64,000 nucleotides of DNA. Origin: Cocos nucifera. Its lineage: Eukaryota; Streptophyta; Magnoliopsida; Arecales; Arecaceae. The notes beneath the pieces were generated by a model that had not been told where the DNA came from, ran no database searches, and was given only the letters and a program-made list of their open reading frames with translations. The first letter of the stretch is position 1. The number at the start of each line of letters is the position of its first letter. Positions 1-9,665 of the stretch are shown here, piece by piece. The stretch is from NCBI GenBank assembly GCA_006176705.1, contig QRFJ01000084.1, positions 868,001 to 932,000 on the forward strand, written 5' to 3'. A program made the translations under genes and the position numbers.

Positions 1-469
1 GACAGCCATGGATAGCCCTTAGACCATGTCGATCGATAAAAAAATCACCGTCAGTGAATTTTGGATAGTGTCGACGATCGTGAGCGGTGCCAGCCGCTAA
101 GAGAACCCTCACCCTCCATCGACAAGTTTCAGGCCATGCTCGCGGTCGTAGGCCATGTCGGCTGCTAAGAGAACCCTCGACCGCTAATAGAAGTGAAATT
201 ATTTATTGCACATCCTTAATTATTTATGGATGTAATTCATGTTGTAAAATTTATTGCATAATATTTTTTAGGTGTTTATATCTTATTGCTTTTGTTTATT
301 GTATTGCATAATGGTAGACCCATCAATTAATTAGTGTACATAATCTCCGACATCCATACATTATATGTAATTGTATGTATGAAAGAATTATGTACAATAA
401 TCAATTGATTGTCCAATTTGGATAATTTAAAAATTATAAATAATTTTATAGATAATTACAGTAATCAAA
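1..469 (+). other. Leader/untranslated region of CACTA element D1
   Basis: No coding region is supported here. Positions 1-190 contain a twice-repeated phrase (GCTAAGAGAACCCTC at about 97 and 164). From about 205 the AT-rich sequence is shared in inverted orientation with D2, including the segment around the AATCAATTGATTGTCCAAT string. In D2 this leader lies upstream of the transposase start codon; here it runs straight into the C-terminal tail of the transposase at 470. Confidence 0.55.
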
Positions 470-622
470 CGACATATCTTTGATGATACCAAAGTTGATG
501 ATGATGTTGGACCATGCATGCAAAATACTCCTCTAGGACAAAACTTACCTAGTACTATTAAGGTCCCACATATATTTGTTAGGAGCGATGGTGATGTCCA
601 TATTGTAAATGCCACTAGATGA
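470..622 (+). pseudogene. C-terminal tail of TNPD-type CACTA transposase
   Basis: A frame from 470 to the TGA at 620-622 begins RHIFDD and continues as an acidic tail. The TNPD remnant of element C has the equivalent RHIFDVSE at about 42520 on the minus strand, also just after the DUF4216 region and followed by an acidic stretch. No start codon, Transposase-associated, Transposase_21, DUF4218 or DUF4216 domain precedes it. The leader joins it directly, so nearly the whole transposase has been removed by an internal deletion with its junction near 467-470. It cannot encode an active transposase. Confidence 0.6.
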
Positions 623-727
623 TGATTTCAACATTTTGGTATAAATATTAGAGTCTATTTATTGATGCTATACTAATATTATTGTTCAACATGTTATATT
701 GGTTAATGTTCATTAACGTTGTAGGTC

Positions 728-2492
728 ATGATGGCAACGAAACGCCATCTACTTTTCACCCCCATCACTCGATGGGTTATGCGGATCTCGGCATCTAAAG
801 AGCAGTTGGAGCATACTCCATCTACCTCCGCATCGGCTGCTCAGGGACCATCAACATCTACTCCACCACTGGGCATCTACTCCATCGATATCTAAGCCTC
901 CACCGTCAGCCACATCTTCAACACATGCTCTGACACCGACATCTGAGTGTACATTTTTATTATATTATTTATTTATTTATTTATTTTATATAGTATCTAT
1001 AACTTATATATTTGCATGATATATTTTTATTGTAGGTGCATCATCCAGTAGGATATTTCACAGTCCCACATACATGCCACATGTGTGGAACTGCTAGCAT
1101 CAGGTGATGGTACAGTATGATGCAAAGAAAAGGCTAGTAGGGGAGACTGTAGGGGAGATGCATTTTCTTTTCAAAGTGCTTGTGAGGCAGTCCGACATCA
1201 TTCCAGTATTGCCCATAGACTGGCGATTGATGGATGCTGGTGCCAGGGACTAGGTGTGGAAGAAGATATGGGTAGGTATACCTTAATTATATTTATGTAT
1301 TTGATATGTTTATGTTTTGTTTGATTAGAATAATTTGGTAACTAACTTTTGATAACTTTGTATAGAGAAGGTATGACTTTCTAGACATGAGAGGGCTTGA
1401 GATGCTTGACTAAAGAAGATTGGAGAGTTGTACCGGGGCTACAAGGTCAAGCTCCATAGAGGATGGCTCGAGCACCGATGAGACACTCTAGAGGAGCTTA
1501 TTTCTTGGATAAAGGACTATCCCCTGAGTCAGTGGGAGAGGATGGTTAGACATTGAAGGAGCTAAAAATTTGAGATAAAATTTCTAACTTTTAAATTTTT
1601 TAATATGCTTAAAATTATATTTAAATTTTTTTAAATATTTATTATTTATTTGAATATTTGTTAGGCTACCTTCCATCAGAATTGGAATAACTGGTCAACC
1701 CAGGTGTACACGCACACTTTAGGTCGTGAGTCTATGGCCAATCGTGTGCATAGAGAGATAATGAATTCAGAATCTTACTAGATAAATTAAATTAATATTT
1801 TTTTCATATTTTTAATAAATTAATCCATTATTATAGCTGATGAGAGATGGAGTGATGTCCAGTCGTAGTGAGATCTTTTGATTTAGCCATACGGACAAGA
1901 AGGGTAGATTGATGAATGCCACGATCTGAAAAATTTTTGTAAGTAACAAATGGGGTATTAGTATAATTAGTATTATAACATTACTAATATTATTTTTTTT
2001 GAATTTGCAATTATAGGATCAATTAGATGCACTCTAAGTGAGGGCCTGGATAGCTTTAGGCCCCATAACCATCAATCTCAGGTCTTGGGGCTTGAGCACT
2101 CCTGAAGGATCCGATGCAGACCTGGACGTATGTTGACGAGCTATTGGTCTAAGGCGAGCATCTCCTCACATGCTTCCAGTGTTATCAGTCGGGAGTAGCT
2201 TGAGGAGGCATTAGCATAGGCAGCTCAAGATATGGCACAGGCAAATCAGGCTATGGTATGGGCTGCTCATGCTGAGGATTGCACATCTCATCTGGAGGAC
2301 ATCCTGAGCGCCATGGTTACGAGACTCAGCATGTATTTTGAAGCTGACTTCGTGAGCCTTGAGGACATGTTGGCTGACATTCCAACTCCAGCTCCTACAG
2401 CTCCAACCCCTCCAGCTCTAGCTCCTCTAGCTCCAGCTCTAGCTCGTGCTCCATCTTTCGATGACAACGATGTAGATTTAGGAGAATTTTGA
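728..2492 (+). pseudogene. TNPA-like gene (Transposase_24, Ptta/En/Spm family), degenerate
   Basis: The gene appears split into exons separated by AT-rich introns. The first starts at ATG 728 (MMATKRHLL) and is Ser/Pro/Thr-rich. The next, about 1036-1274, contains YDAKKRLVGETVGEMHFLF. An exon at about 1665-1781 contains FHQNWNNW and YTHTLGRESM, the Transposase_24-like core. The last ends in a Pro/Ala-rich linker and the acidic tail DNDVDLGEF at 2492. D2 encodes the same tail (DDDVDLGDF) on the minus strand, so this C-terminus is a family feature. In-frame stops occur in several exons, for example after MDAGARD. TNPA-type proteins bind subterminal repeats and help excision; this copy is probably dead. 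Exon borders are approximate. Confidence 0.65.
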
Positions 2493-2671
2493 TATATTTT
2501 TAAAAAAAATATTATAATAATTTTATTTGATAATAAAATTTGAGTATTTTAGAAATATTATTATATTTATAATATTTTCTTATATTTTTCTTTTATTATA
2601 TATATCTCTGCATTTATCAAAGAAAATATATAAAAATTTAAAAATTTTATATATCTTTTTATTATTCAAAA

Positions 2672-3023
2672 GCTATGATAGCGGTTGTAAAATCGCTACC
2701 ATAGGCGTGCCAAGCATTGTCATAAGTTACGTGCTAACCGCTGCCATTAACTTATGGCAGCGATTATGAAATCACTACATTAAATCTGTGGCAGTGGTTT
2801 CGTAACTACTGCAATAGATAAACCTATGGCAGCAGTTTAAAAATCACTGCCATGGACTGTATATGGTAGTGGTTCACATAACGACTACAATAACCATTGC
2901 CATAGACCTACGGCGATGGCGATAGTGGCAGCGGTTAGCTAACCACTGTCATAGCCTATGGTAGTGGTTTTTTAGACTATGACAGTGATTACAAATCGCT
3001 GCCATAGTCCTGTTCTGTAGCAA
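2672..3023 (+). repeat. Right subterminal repeats of CACTA family D
   Basis: At least ten copies of a short motif close to CTATGGCAGCGGTTA occur in alternating orientation, for example CTATGATAGCGGTTG at 2673 and GCTGCCATAGTCC near 3000. The same motif forms the terminal blocks of D2 at 53590-53935, 57785-57960 and 58950-59165. Clustered inverted short repeats next to the termini are typical of CACTA elements, where they are binding sites for a TNPA-type protein. Confidence 0.8.
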
Positions 3024-3062
3024 TGACAATCTAATTATTTAGCAAGCTCCAAGTTCACATGC

Positions 3063-3467
3063 GTGGGACGTACGCACGTCCTGACCATCCTCATTTGCAA
3101 TGATGTTCTTTACTTCTATGATTATGCTTTTAAAAATGTTGCACTCTTAGTTCAAGAATGAGCTCATTGTTCTTATAAAAGATATGTCAATAGAGAAATG
3201 CTTGATAGGGATACAATATCTGCCCATTTATATAGAATTGGATTTATGCCAAACTACAAGCGTTGGTACCTATATAGACAGATGTGGAAGATAATATGTG
3301 CGGATGGGAGACTCTACTTGTCCAACATATTTATTGATGTACAAGAGCTTAATGGTGATAGGCTCGAGTAGATGATTAACACTTTTGGTAAGTTTGATTT
3401 GGTTACTTATGGAAGCCCATGTAATAATCTTTCAGGTAGCAACTGCTATAGCCATGATGAACTATAA
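3063..3467 (+). pseudogene. Chimeric fragment: Transposase-associated piece fused to DRM-type DNA methyltransferase motif
   Basis: One reading frame from 3063 to TAA 3467 holds two unrelated recognisable pieces. First, about 3189-3275 encodes DTISAHLYRIGFMPNYKRWY, which resembles the zinc-binding Transposase-associated domain found at the N-terminus of CACTA TNPD proteins. Second, 3336-3450 encodes DVQELNGDRLE, then FGKFDL and GSPCNNLSGSN. This resembles the region leading to catalytic motif IV (Pro-Cys) of DRM-type de novo cytosine methyltransferases. Stops occur at 3153-3155 (TGA) and 3369-3371 (TAG). Both pieces share one frame, and B keeps an open version. Only a small part of a methyltransferase domain is present, so no enzyme activity is expected. 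The DRM assignment rests on recalled family motifs. Confidence 0.65.
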
Positions 3468-3505
3468 GGGTTGCTATAGTTATAGCCTTGCTTAGCCTCT
3501 AGGGG

Positions 3506-3985
3506 ATAGCAACCCTATAGAGGGTAAGCATGACTATAACCATAGCAACCCTATAGTCCATCATGATTATAATAGTTGCAATCTAAAAGATTATTACATG
3601 GACATCCACCAATAACCTAATCAAACACACCAAATGTGCTAATCATCTGCTCAAATCATGTCACCATTAAGCTCTTGCACATCAACAAGATCTTGGACAA
3701 GTAGAGCTTTCTCTATCTTTGCAATTATCTCCCACATCTCGATCCCCATATTGGTACCAACGCTTGTAGTTTGGCATAAATCTACTCTTATATAAATGGA
3801 TAACTATTGTATCCCTATCAAGCATTCTCTATTGACACATTTCTTATAAGGATAATGAGCCCATCCTTAAACTAAGAGTGTAGCATTCCTAAAAGTAAGG
3901 AATATTATTGCAAACAGGGATGATCAGGACGTGTATCCCACACATGCAGACTTGGAGCATGCCAAACAACTAGACAGAACAAGCA
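3506..3985 (-). pseudogene. Inverted second copy of the chimeric DRM-type fragment (hairpin arm 2)
   Basis: Reading the minus strand from about 3690 gives DVQELNGD in one frame and VIGGCPCNNL in another, so indels have shifted the frame. The second string, with isoleucine and two glycines before the Pro-Cys, is closer to the usual DRM motif than arm 1. Further upstream on the minus strand the Transposase-associated piece (about 3720-3830) and the outer arm (3890-3985) are also present. The copy is complementary to 3027-3490. It has no open frame of note and is best viewed as one side of a hairpin. Confidence 0.65.
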
Positions 3986-4094
3986 CACCAAAATGGCATC
4001 TAGGCAAATCCCATCCTAGAGTCTAGCCCAAAAATTTTAAACTAATTAATTTAAATATTATTAATTTAAAATTAATTTTAAAAAAATTAACACC

Positions 4095-4520
4095 ATTGAC
4101 CTGAGCACATAGGGCATGCTCTAGCTTTATATTTACAATGCTGCCCGAACCTTCCCTCAGTTTGAGCACTTTGCATGCCAACCTGAGCACTCAGAGTATG
4201 TCTTGGTCCCATGTTTGTAATACTGCCTGGACCTTCCTTCGGTTCGAGTGCTCTACATGCCGAGATCCAAGCGCACAAGACATGTCTCACTCCCATGTTC
4301 GCAATGTTGCTCGAACCTTTCCTCGGTTCGAGCACTCTGCATGTGAAGACCTAAGCGTGCAAGACACGCTTCAATTTTGTATTTGTAATGCTACCAAGAC
4401 CTTTTCTCGATTCGAACACTCTGCATGCTGAGATCCAAACATGTAGGGCATGTCTTGGCCCTATGTTTGCAATGCTGATCGAACCTTCCCTCGGTTCGAG
4501 CACTACTTTACATGTCAAGA
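4095..4520. repeat. Tandem array of about 84-bp GC-rich units with CGAACC/GGTTCG palindrome
   Basis: About five degenerate units of roughly 80-84 bp. Each contains TTTGCAATGCTG, then CGAACCTTCCCTCGGTTCGAG, then CTCTGCATGCCGAGACC and a GGCACGTCTCGG-like end. The core CGAACC...GGTTCG is an inverted repeat in nearly every unit. The array is homologous to the longer one in element B (33140-33950). Open frames on both strands here follow from unit lengths near a multiple of three and are not taken as genes. Confidence 0.8.
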
Positions 4521-5639
4521 CCCAAGTCTCGTACAACTTCTAATGAAATTAATATTTAATAAATTAATTTTTTAATATCTATTATACTTAATTAATAAAA
4601 TTTAAATAAAAAAATAATTTTTAGTGATGGTATTAACCATTGCTAATACTCACAATAGAGGGCAGGCTACCATACAAGACTGAGGCATGGGTAGGCATGT
4701 AGGGATTGAGGAATGAGGAGGTGAGCAGGACTAAAGCTTGGGGATGTGGCCACAGATGGGAGCTCAAGGTTAGGTCAGCAGGGTAGCACCGTAGGGTCAG
4801 GGCTATGGGCTAGGGGCGGTGGGGCAGGGACCATGGAAATGAGGGTGCGGGGATGGGCTGTGGAGAGGTGGGAGGCAGTCGGGAGGAGGTAGGCCGGGTA
4901 TAGCTGGGGGGAGGAGTCCAGGGGCTTGAGGAGGCAACCGTGGATAGACAAGCTAGGGGGAGGTGGGAGGTGGTCGAGGAGGTAGGAGGCAGCCAGGGGC
5001 TCAGGGAGGTGGCTACGGAGATACAAGTTGGGGGTAGGCATGCCAAGGGAGATGGAGGTGGCTGGGGAGGTTGGAGATGGCCAAGGGCTCGAGGAGGCAG
5101 CCACAAAAAGGCGAGCCGAGGGAGGTGGGCTGGCTGTAGGTTGGAGGCAGTTGGGCCCTCAAGGAGGTGGTCGGGAGGAGGCAGGCTGGGTGTAGTTAAG
5201 GGGATGAGGCTAGGGGGAGGCGAGCTAAATGTAGCCGAGGGAGGAGGCCAGGGGCTCGGGGAGGCGACCGTGGATAGGTGAGCTAAGGGGTGGCGGGCCA
5301 GGGTAGGTGGAGTCAGCTGGGGAGGTGGGAGGTGGCTGAGGGCTCGGGGAGGTAGCCAGGGGAAGGCGAGCCAAGTGTAGTTGGGGGTAGCCAGGGCTAG
5401 GGAGGATGCTGGGGGCTTGGGGATAGTCATGAAGAGATGAGCCGAGGGAGGTGGGAGAGGTTTTCGGGGAGGAGAGAGGAGGCCGAGGGCTCGGGGAGGC
5501 AGGAAGCAGCTAGGGCTTAGGGAGGCAGGTTGGGTGCAGCCGATGGGAGGCAGTCAGGGGCTTAGGGAGGAGGTGGTGGCCGAGGGCTCGGGAAGGCAAG
5601 TTGGGTGTAGTTAGAGGGAGGTAGTCGGGGGGAGGCCAT
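4521..5639. repeat. AT-rich spacer, subterminal-repeat remnant and G-rich, purine-biased tract
   Basis: Positions 4521-4620 are AT-rich. At 4620-4660 a remnant reads TTAGTGATGG...ATTGCTAATACTCACAATAGAGG, matching 34030-34075 of element B. From about 4670 to 5639 the plus strand is strikingly G-rich, built from variants of GGGAGGTGGGAGGTGG and GGGGCTCGGGGAGGC. Many G-runs of three or more suggest quadruplex-forming potential. Long open frames on either strand (for example 4810-5430 minus, rich in Pro/Leu/Ser) are explained by composition. Confidence 0.7.
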
Positions 5640-7916
5640 TGAAGGAAAACCTAGTTTTCTTACCGTAGGATCGATCTAATCTGATCAGATCTAAAGAGAG
5701 ATTTTTAAAAATTTCTTCTATGATCCGATTAGATCTAAGTGTTCTCATATCTAATTTGAATGATTTGAATATAAAATCTAAATTAAAATTAAATCTAGTA
5801 ACACCTAATGTTACCTTATTGGGTAAGCTGTTTACCTTGCCGATGATCTGACAAAGTTTGAGATTTTGACTTGAGCCATGCACGTGCCTGATCTCTACTA
5901 AAGTCCACTCGGATCAAATCTGGATGCCCTTTTCTTCTAGATCTGATCTTAGAAAATCAGATCTGGAATTGATTTGTAGAGCCTTCAAACCGAACTTCGA
6001 TGGTAGCACGTTCGTCTCACGAACTAGGTCTCCCTAACTCGTCTTTGCGCCAATAGGACTTCAACTTTTCTTCATTGAAATGCCCAACTCCTTGGGCATG
6101 GAGAAGAGGGAGAGGAGCAGGAGAAAGAGGCATGGAGGTGGAATAGAGGGCAGCACTTGGGCATGGGATTTTTTCTAGAATAAGAAACCCTAGGTGCAGG
6201 GGTCCTTAAATAGACTCCTGCACCACCCTAGACTCCTGCAGCTTTAAGCAACCTTTTTGCTTAAAGCAGAAGAACTCTAGGCATAATTCCATGCCAAACA
6301 CCAAATCTAAATCTGGTTTTGTTGCCTAAAAATGTCTCCAATTATAGATAAAAAGATAGGGTAAGCGCAGGGTTTATCATCCTAGAGTTTGATCCAAATC
6401 AAACTCTTTGACCCAGTCAAATCTCATTTGAATGGGGCACTTCCACCTTATCCATTATATGCGCATGCCATAAGGGGGCGTGCACTCACAAACTCCATGC
6501 AAAATAGCTTGGGATGCGTGCTGCTAGAAATTCTCAAGGGGGCGCACACCCCTCCCCCTTCTTTCCTGCAAAGAACGAGTCAAATGCTCTCCTATCCTGA
6601 TGCCCCTTGCATAGATTTAGGACAAGCCTTGAGCTCTTTAGGACAAGCCTTAATCTAACCAGGACAAGGTCCAATCAGACTAGGACAAACCCATACAAGA
6701 TTCTTAAATGAGTCAAATCAAATTTGACTCAATCAAGATGAACCGGAAAGATGACAGAAGGAGAAAGTTAGGCTTAATCGTGTGCTAGCATAATTTTCTT
6801 GAACCTGATTGGATCTAATCCAAATCAATCGAACTAGATTAGTCTAATTGATGACATCCAGATCCAAACCCTTATTTGTGTGATCCAGTTAGATTCAGTT
6901 CTATATGGTAATGAGATATGTCACGATCTCTATCATTGACATCATTGAAACATTTTTCGATGGAGCATAACTCTTCTGATTCATCCAATTAGAATTATCG
7001 ATCATTAAGATAATTCTAATTAATCCCAAAATCTACTAGTGACACCTAGCAGTATATGGTGGCAACCCATCAAGCTAAATATGAACCTCTCAATGTAGCT
7101 ACCTATGTGATTGGGTTCTTCTATCATGAACCCCAATAGGATCAAGATCAAGATGAACTCGTCAGACCCTATGTGTGTCATATGAATAAATAATTTGATT
7201 CTAGTCTGATATGAAATCCTAATAGAAACTTCTTTCTATTAATTCACACTACCATGGCCATGGGCTTAAGGACTTATTCTCATGATCATCACAGGATTAC
7301 TCCTCTACCAAGGTTGATAGATCCTCTATTAGTGCAATCCAATTTCTATAACGATCATGCTATAGCCAACATACACCTTAGGATTCTGAATAGCTAGAAG
7401 ATCGAGTTATGATATAGTCAAACTATAATACACTCAAGGTGAACTACCGATACACCTCAAGTCAAAGGACCAAACACACAACTACCGCATTGAACTAGTC
7501 ATCGATGAGAAGGTAGACTTTCTTATGACTGCTCGAGGTGGTAATGCTTAGTGCCCTTATTTTCAATAAGTATCTGTACCTTCGCTTCGATATCTCCACA
7601 CCATAGACTCAAGACTTATCTATCCTAAAAAAGTAATTGTACATCGATCTTTTGGATCGATCACCATCCTCATAATGATCCTATGATTGAGAGTAGTTTA
7701 TTAGGTAATTATAATAACACATGCCTTAAATTCTTAACCCTTGAAAATATGCGTTATCATGCCCGTTAACTCAAAGGATGTATCACAGATACTTTAAATA
7801 CACAATATGATAGAAAATAATCCATTTATTAATTTTGAGTCAAAATTATAAAAATGCCACTAGAAAGTATTTTACATAGTGTTGGCCAATCTGGCTTCTA
7901 GGACGCTCATTTAACA
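5640..7916 (-). repeat. LTR 1 of element E (3' LTR in element orientation)
   Basis: A 2277-bp LTR. In plus orientation it opens TGAAGGAAAACC at 5640 and closes GCTCATTTAACA at 7916, next to the polypurine tract complement AACTCCCACTTGACC. It is colinear with LTR 2 almost throughout, including the CATGGCCATGGGCTTA string near 7253 and the AGGATGTATCACAGA string near 7777. The five bases before it, GCCAT (5635-5639), would be the target duplication, but the other flank of the element is lost. Confidence 0.85.
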
Positions 7917-7934
7917 AACTCCCACTTGACCTAA

Positions 7935-9665
7935 AGCCAATTGACTACAAATCTAAGTCCCATCTTCTCAAGGTGGGCTTCAATCTTATGCTGGCTCAAC
8001 GACTTCATCAGTGGATCAACTACATTATTTGTGGTGTCAATTCTTTTGATCTTGATGTATCCCTTCTCGAGGTAATTGCTGATGAGGTGATACCATCGAT
8101 CGATGTACTTGACTTTTAGTGAGATCTTGGCTCCTTAGCTAGAGCTATGGCACCATTAATGTCGTAGTATAGAGAGACGGCATCCGATAGCATCACTCCA
8201 AGCTCTGTGGTGAAGTTCTTGAGCCAGAACGCCTCCTTCATAGCTTCCGAGGCAGCGATATATTTTCCTTCCATGGTGGAGTCTGCAATCATCGTCTGCT
8301 CAGAACTCTTCCAGCTGACAGCACCACCATTGCATATAAATAGACTATCAGATATTGACTTGCGATCATCTATATCAGACATAAAGTTTGAGTCTATATA
8401 CCTTTGGACTTGTAGTTCTCTATTACCAAAAATCAAAAATATATCCTTAGTCCTTCTCAAGTACTTAAGGATATACTTCATAGAAGTTCAATGCTCTTTG
8501 TCTGGATTCGACTGATACCTGCTCGTGACACTCATAGCATGGGCGATATCAGATCATGTATATAGCATGGCGTACATGAGGCTTCCTATTATCGAAGCAT
8601 AATGGATCTTGCTCATGCATTCAATCTCTTTAGGTGTGTTGGGGCACATCTTTTTGGATAAATGAATGCCATTTCTAAAGGATAGTAGTCCTCTCTTGGA
8701 GTTTTCCATGCTGAACCTCTTTAGTACCTTCTCATGTACATCTTCCATGAGAGACCCAGTATCCTCTTTGGTCTATCCTTATAGACCTTAATCCTCAAAA
8801 TGAAGGATGCTTCTTCTAAGTCTTTCATAGAAAACTCTTTTGACAACCACACTTTGTCCGAGGTCAACATGAAAATATCGTTCCTAATTAGGAGGATGTC
8901 ATCTACGTTCAGTACGAGGAAAATAATATCACTCCCACTGATCTTTTTGAAAATATATGGTTCCTCCTCATTCTTGATGAAATCAAAAGATTTGATCACA
9001 TCATTAAAATGAGCATTCCAACTTCAAGATGCTGCTTTAGTCTATAAATGGATCTTTGCAACTTGCAGACCTTATGATCATCATCATCGGATGTGAAATC
9101 AAATGGCTGTTCCATATAGATATCTAGCTCAAGATATCCATTTAAAATGCTATTTTCACATCCATCTACCATATTTCATAATCGAAAGAGGCTGGAATTG
9201 CAAGCAATATTCGGATGAATTTAAGCATAGCTACTGGCGAGAAGGTATTGTGATAGTCAATGCCCTCGTGTGACTATACTCTTTCGCCACTAGCCTAACT
9301 TTGAATGTCTCCATATTCTCATATGTACCTATCTTTCTCTTGAAGATCCATTTACATCCAATAGATACTATATCTTTAGGAGGATCTATCAAGGTCCAGA
9401 CTTGGTTCAAGCGCATTGAGTTAATCTCTGACTTTATTGCCTCTCGCCATTTTTTAGAATCGATATCTGATATTACCTCATCATAGGTTTTGGGATTATT
9501 ACCATGAACTCAATTTTCTATGAGAAATATTTTCTCTACATCCTCTAAAATGGTATCTAAGTACCTCTTAAGAGGATGAAAAATTCTATTTAACTTACGA
9601 GGTAGAAGAGGTAGTATATGGATTGGCTCAGACTGACTGGATTCCTTAGGTTCCTTGGCTTGTTG
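7935..9665 (-). pseudogene. Copia pol remnant, copy 1: reverse transcriptase and RNase H
   Basis: Minus-strand fragments in copia order: an RT start with NQVWTLIDPP and GCKWIFKRKIG (9231-9416), the RT palm (8721-8999), a segment with IHYASIIGSLMYAM (8554-8748), and RNase H with TMEGKYIAASEAMKEAFWLK (8116-8481). Its C-terminal part runs to about 7935. The catalytic YVDD of the palm is NVDD here (about 8898-8909), so the catalytic motif is altered as well as the frame. Frameshifts and stops separate the pieces. The equivalent fragments in copy 2 are close relatives. Confidence 0.85.

Larger units (their letters stand above)
1..3023 (+). mobile_element. CACTA (En/Spm) element D1, right part of an internally deleted copy
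   Basis: The interval carries the tail of a TNPD-type transposase, a TNPA-like (Transposase_24) gene and a right subterminal repeat block, all in plus orientation. Positions 205-469 match the reverse complement of about 55650-55930 in D2, so both belong to one family. The left terminus lies before the window. The right terminus is near 3010-3023, where a degenerate TTCTGTAGCAATG stands in for the canonical TTCTTGTAGTG end. Stops in every coding remnant make it non-autonomous. The exact right boundary is uncertain because the next block abuts it directly. Confidence 0.75.
3027..3985. repeat. Large inverted repeat (hairpin) containing DRM-like methyltransferase fragments
   Basis: The arm at about 3027-3490 is matched in reverse complement by about 3505-3985. 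Both contain the series GCTCCAAG, a CACGTCCTGA box, TTTGCAATAATG-like sequence, the 'CAAACTACAAGCGTTGGTACC' segment, and AGAGCTTAATGGTGA. The centre is an almost perfect palindrome, GCTTAGCCTCT facing AGAGGGTAAGC, around 3490-3530. Identity looks like roughly 80-85% by eye, with indels. A read-through RNA could fold into a long duplex. Element B carries a second, shorter version. Confidence 0.8.
3024..5639 (+). mobile_element. Block A: truncated CACTA-derived block related to element B
   Basis: The block repeats in the same order the modules at 32605-35500 of element B: DRM-type hairpin, array of about 84-bp units, a short TTAGCGATGG-type subterminal remnant, then a G-rich tract. It is cut on the right by the LTR of element E at 5640 and abuts the end of D1 on the left, so neither terminus is present. 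Its distal part, which in B holds the 186-bp array and the right terminus, is not found on the far side of E. Confidence 0.65.

Noticed and set aside
87..311. 74-codon open frame at the window start
   Set aside because: Low-complexity C-terminus in the AT-rich leader of D1, no similarity and no counterpart in D2.
4095..4520. CRISPR-like regular repeats
   Set aside because: Units are degenerate tandem copies without unique spacers, inside a plant transposon.
4810..5430. 206-codon minus-strand open frame rich in Pro/Leu/Ser
   Set aside because: It lies in the G-rich tract. The composition (C-rich on the minus strand) removes stop codons and there is no motif. The equivalent tract in element B has unrelated open frames.
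8207..8515. 102-codon plus-strand open frame
   Set aside because: It is antisense to the RNase H remnant of copia copy 1, which explains the region fully.
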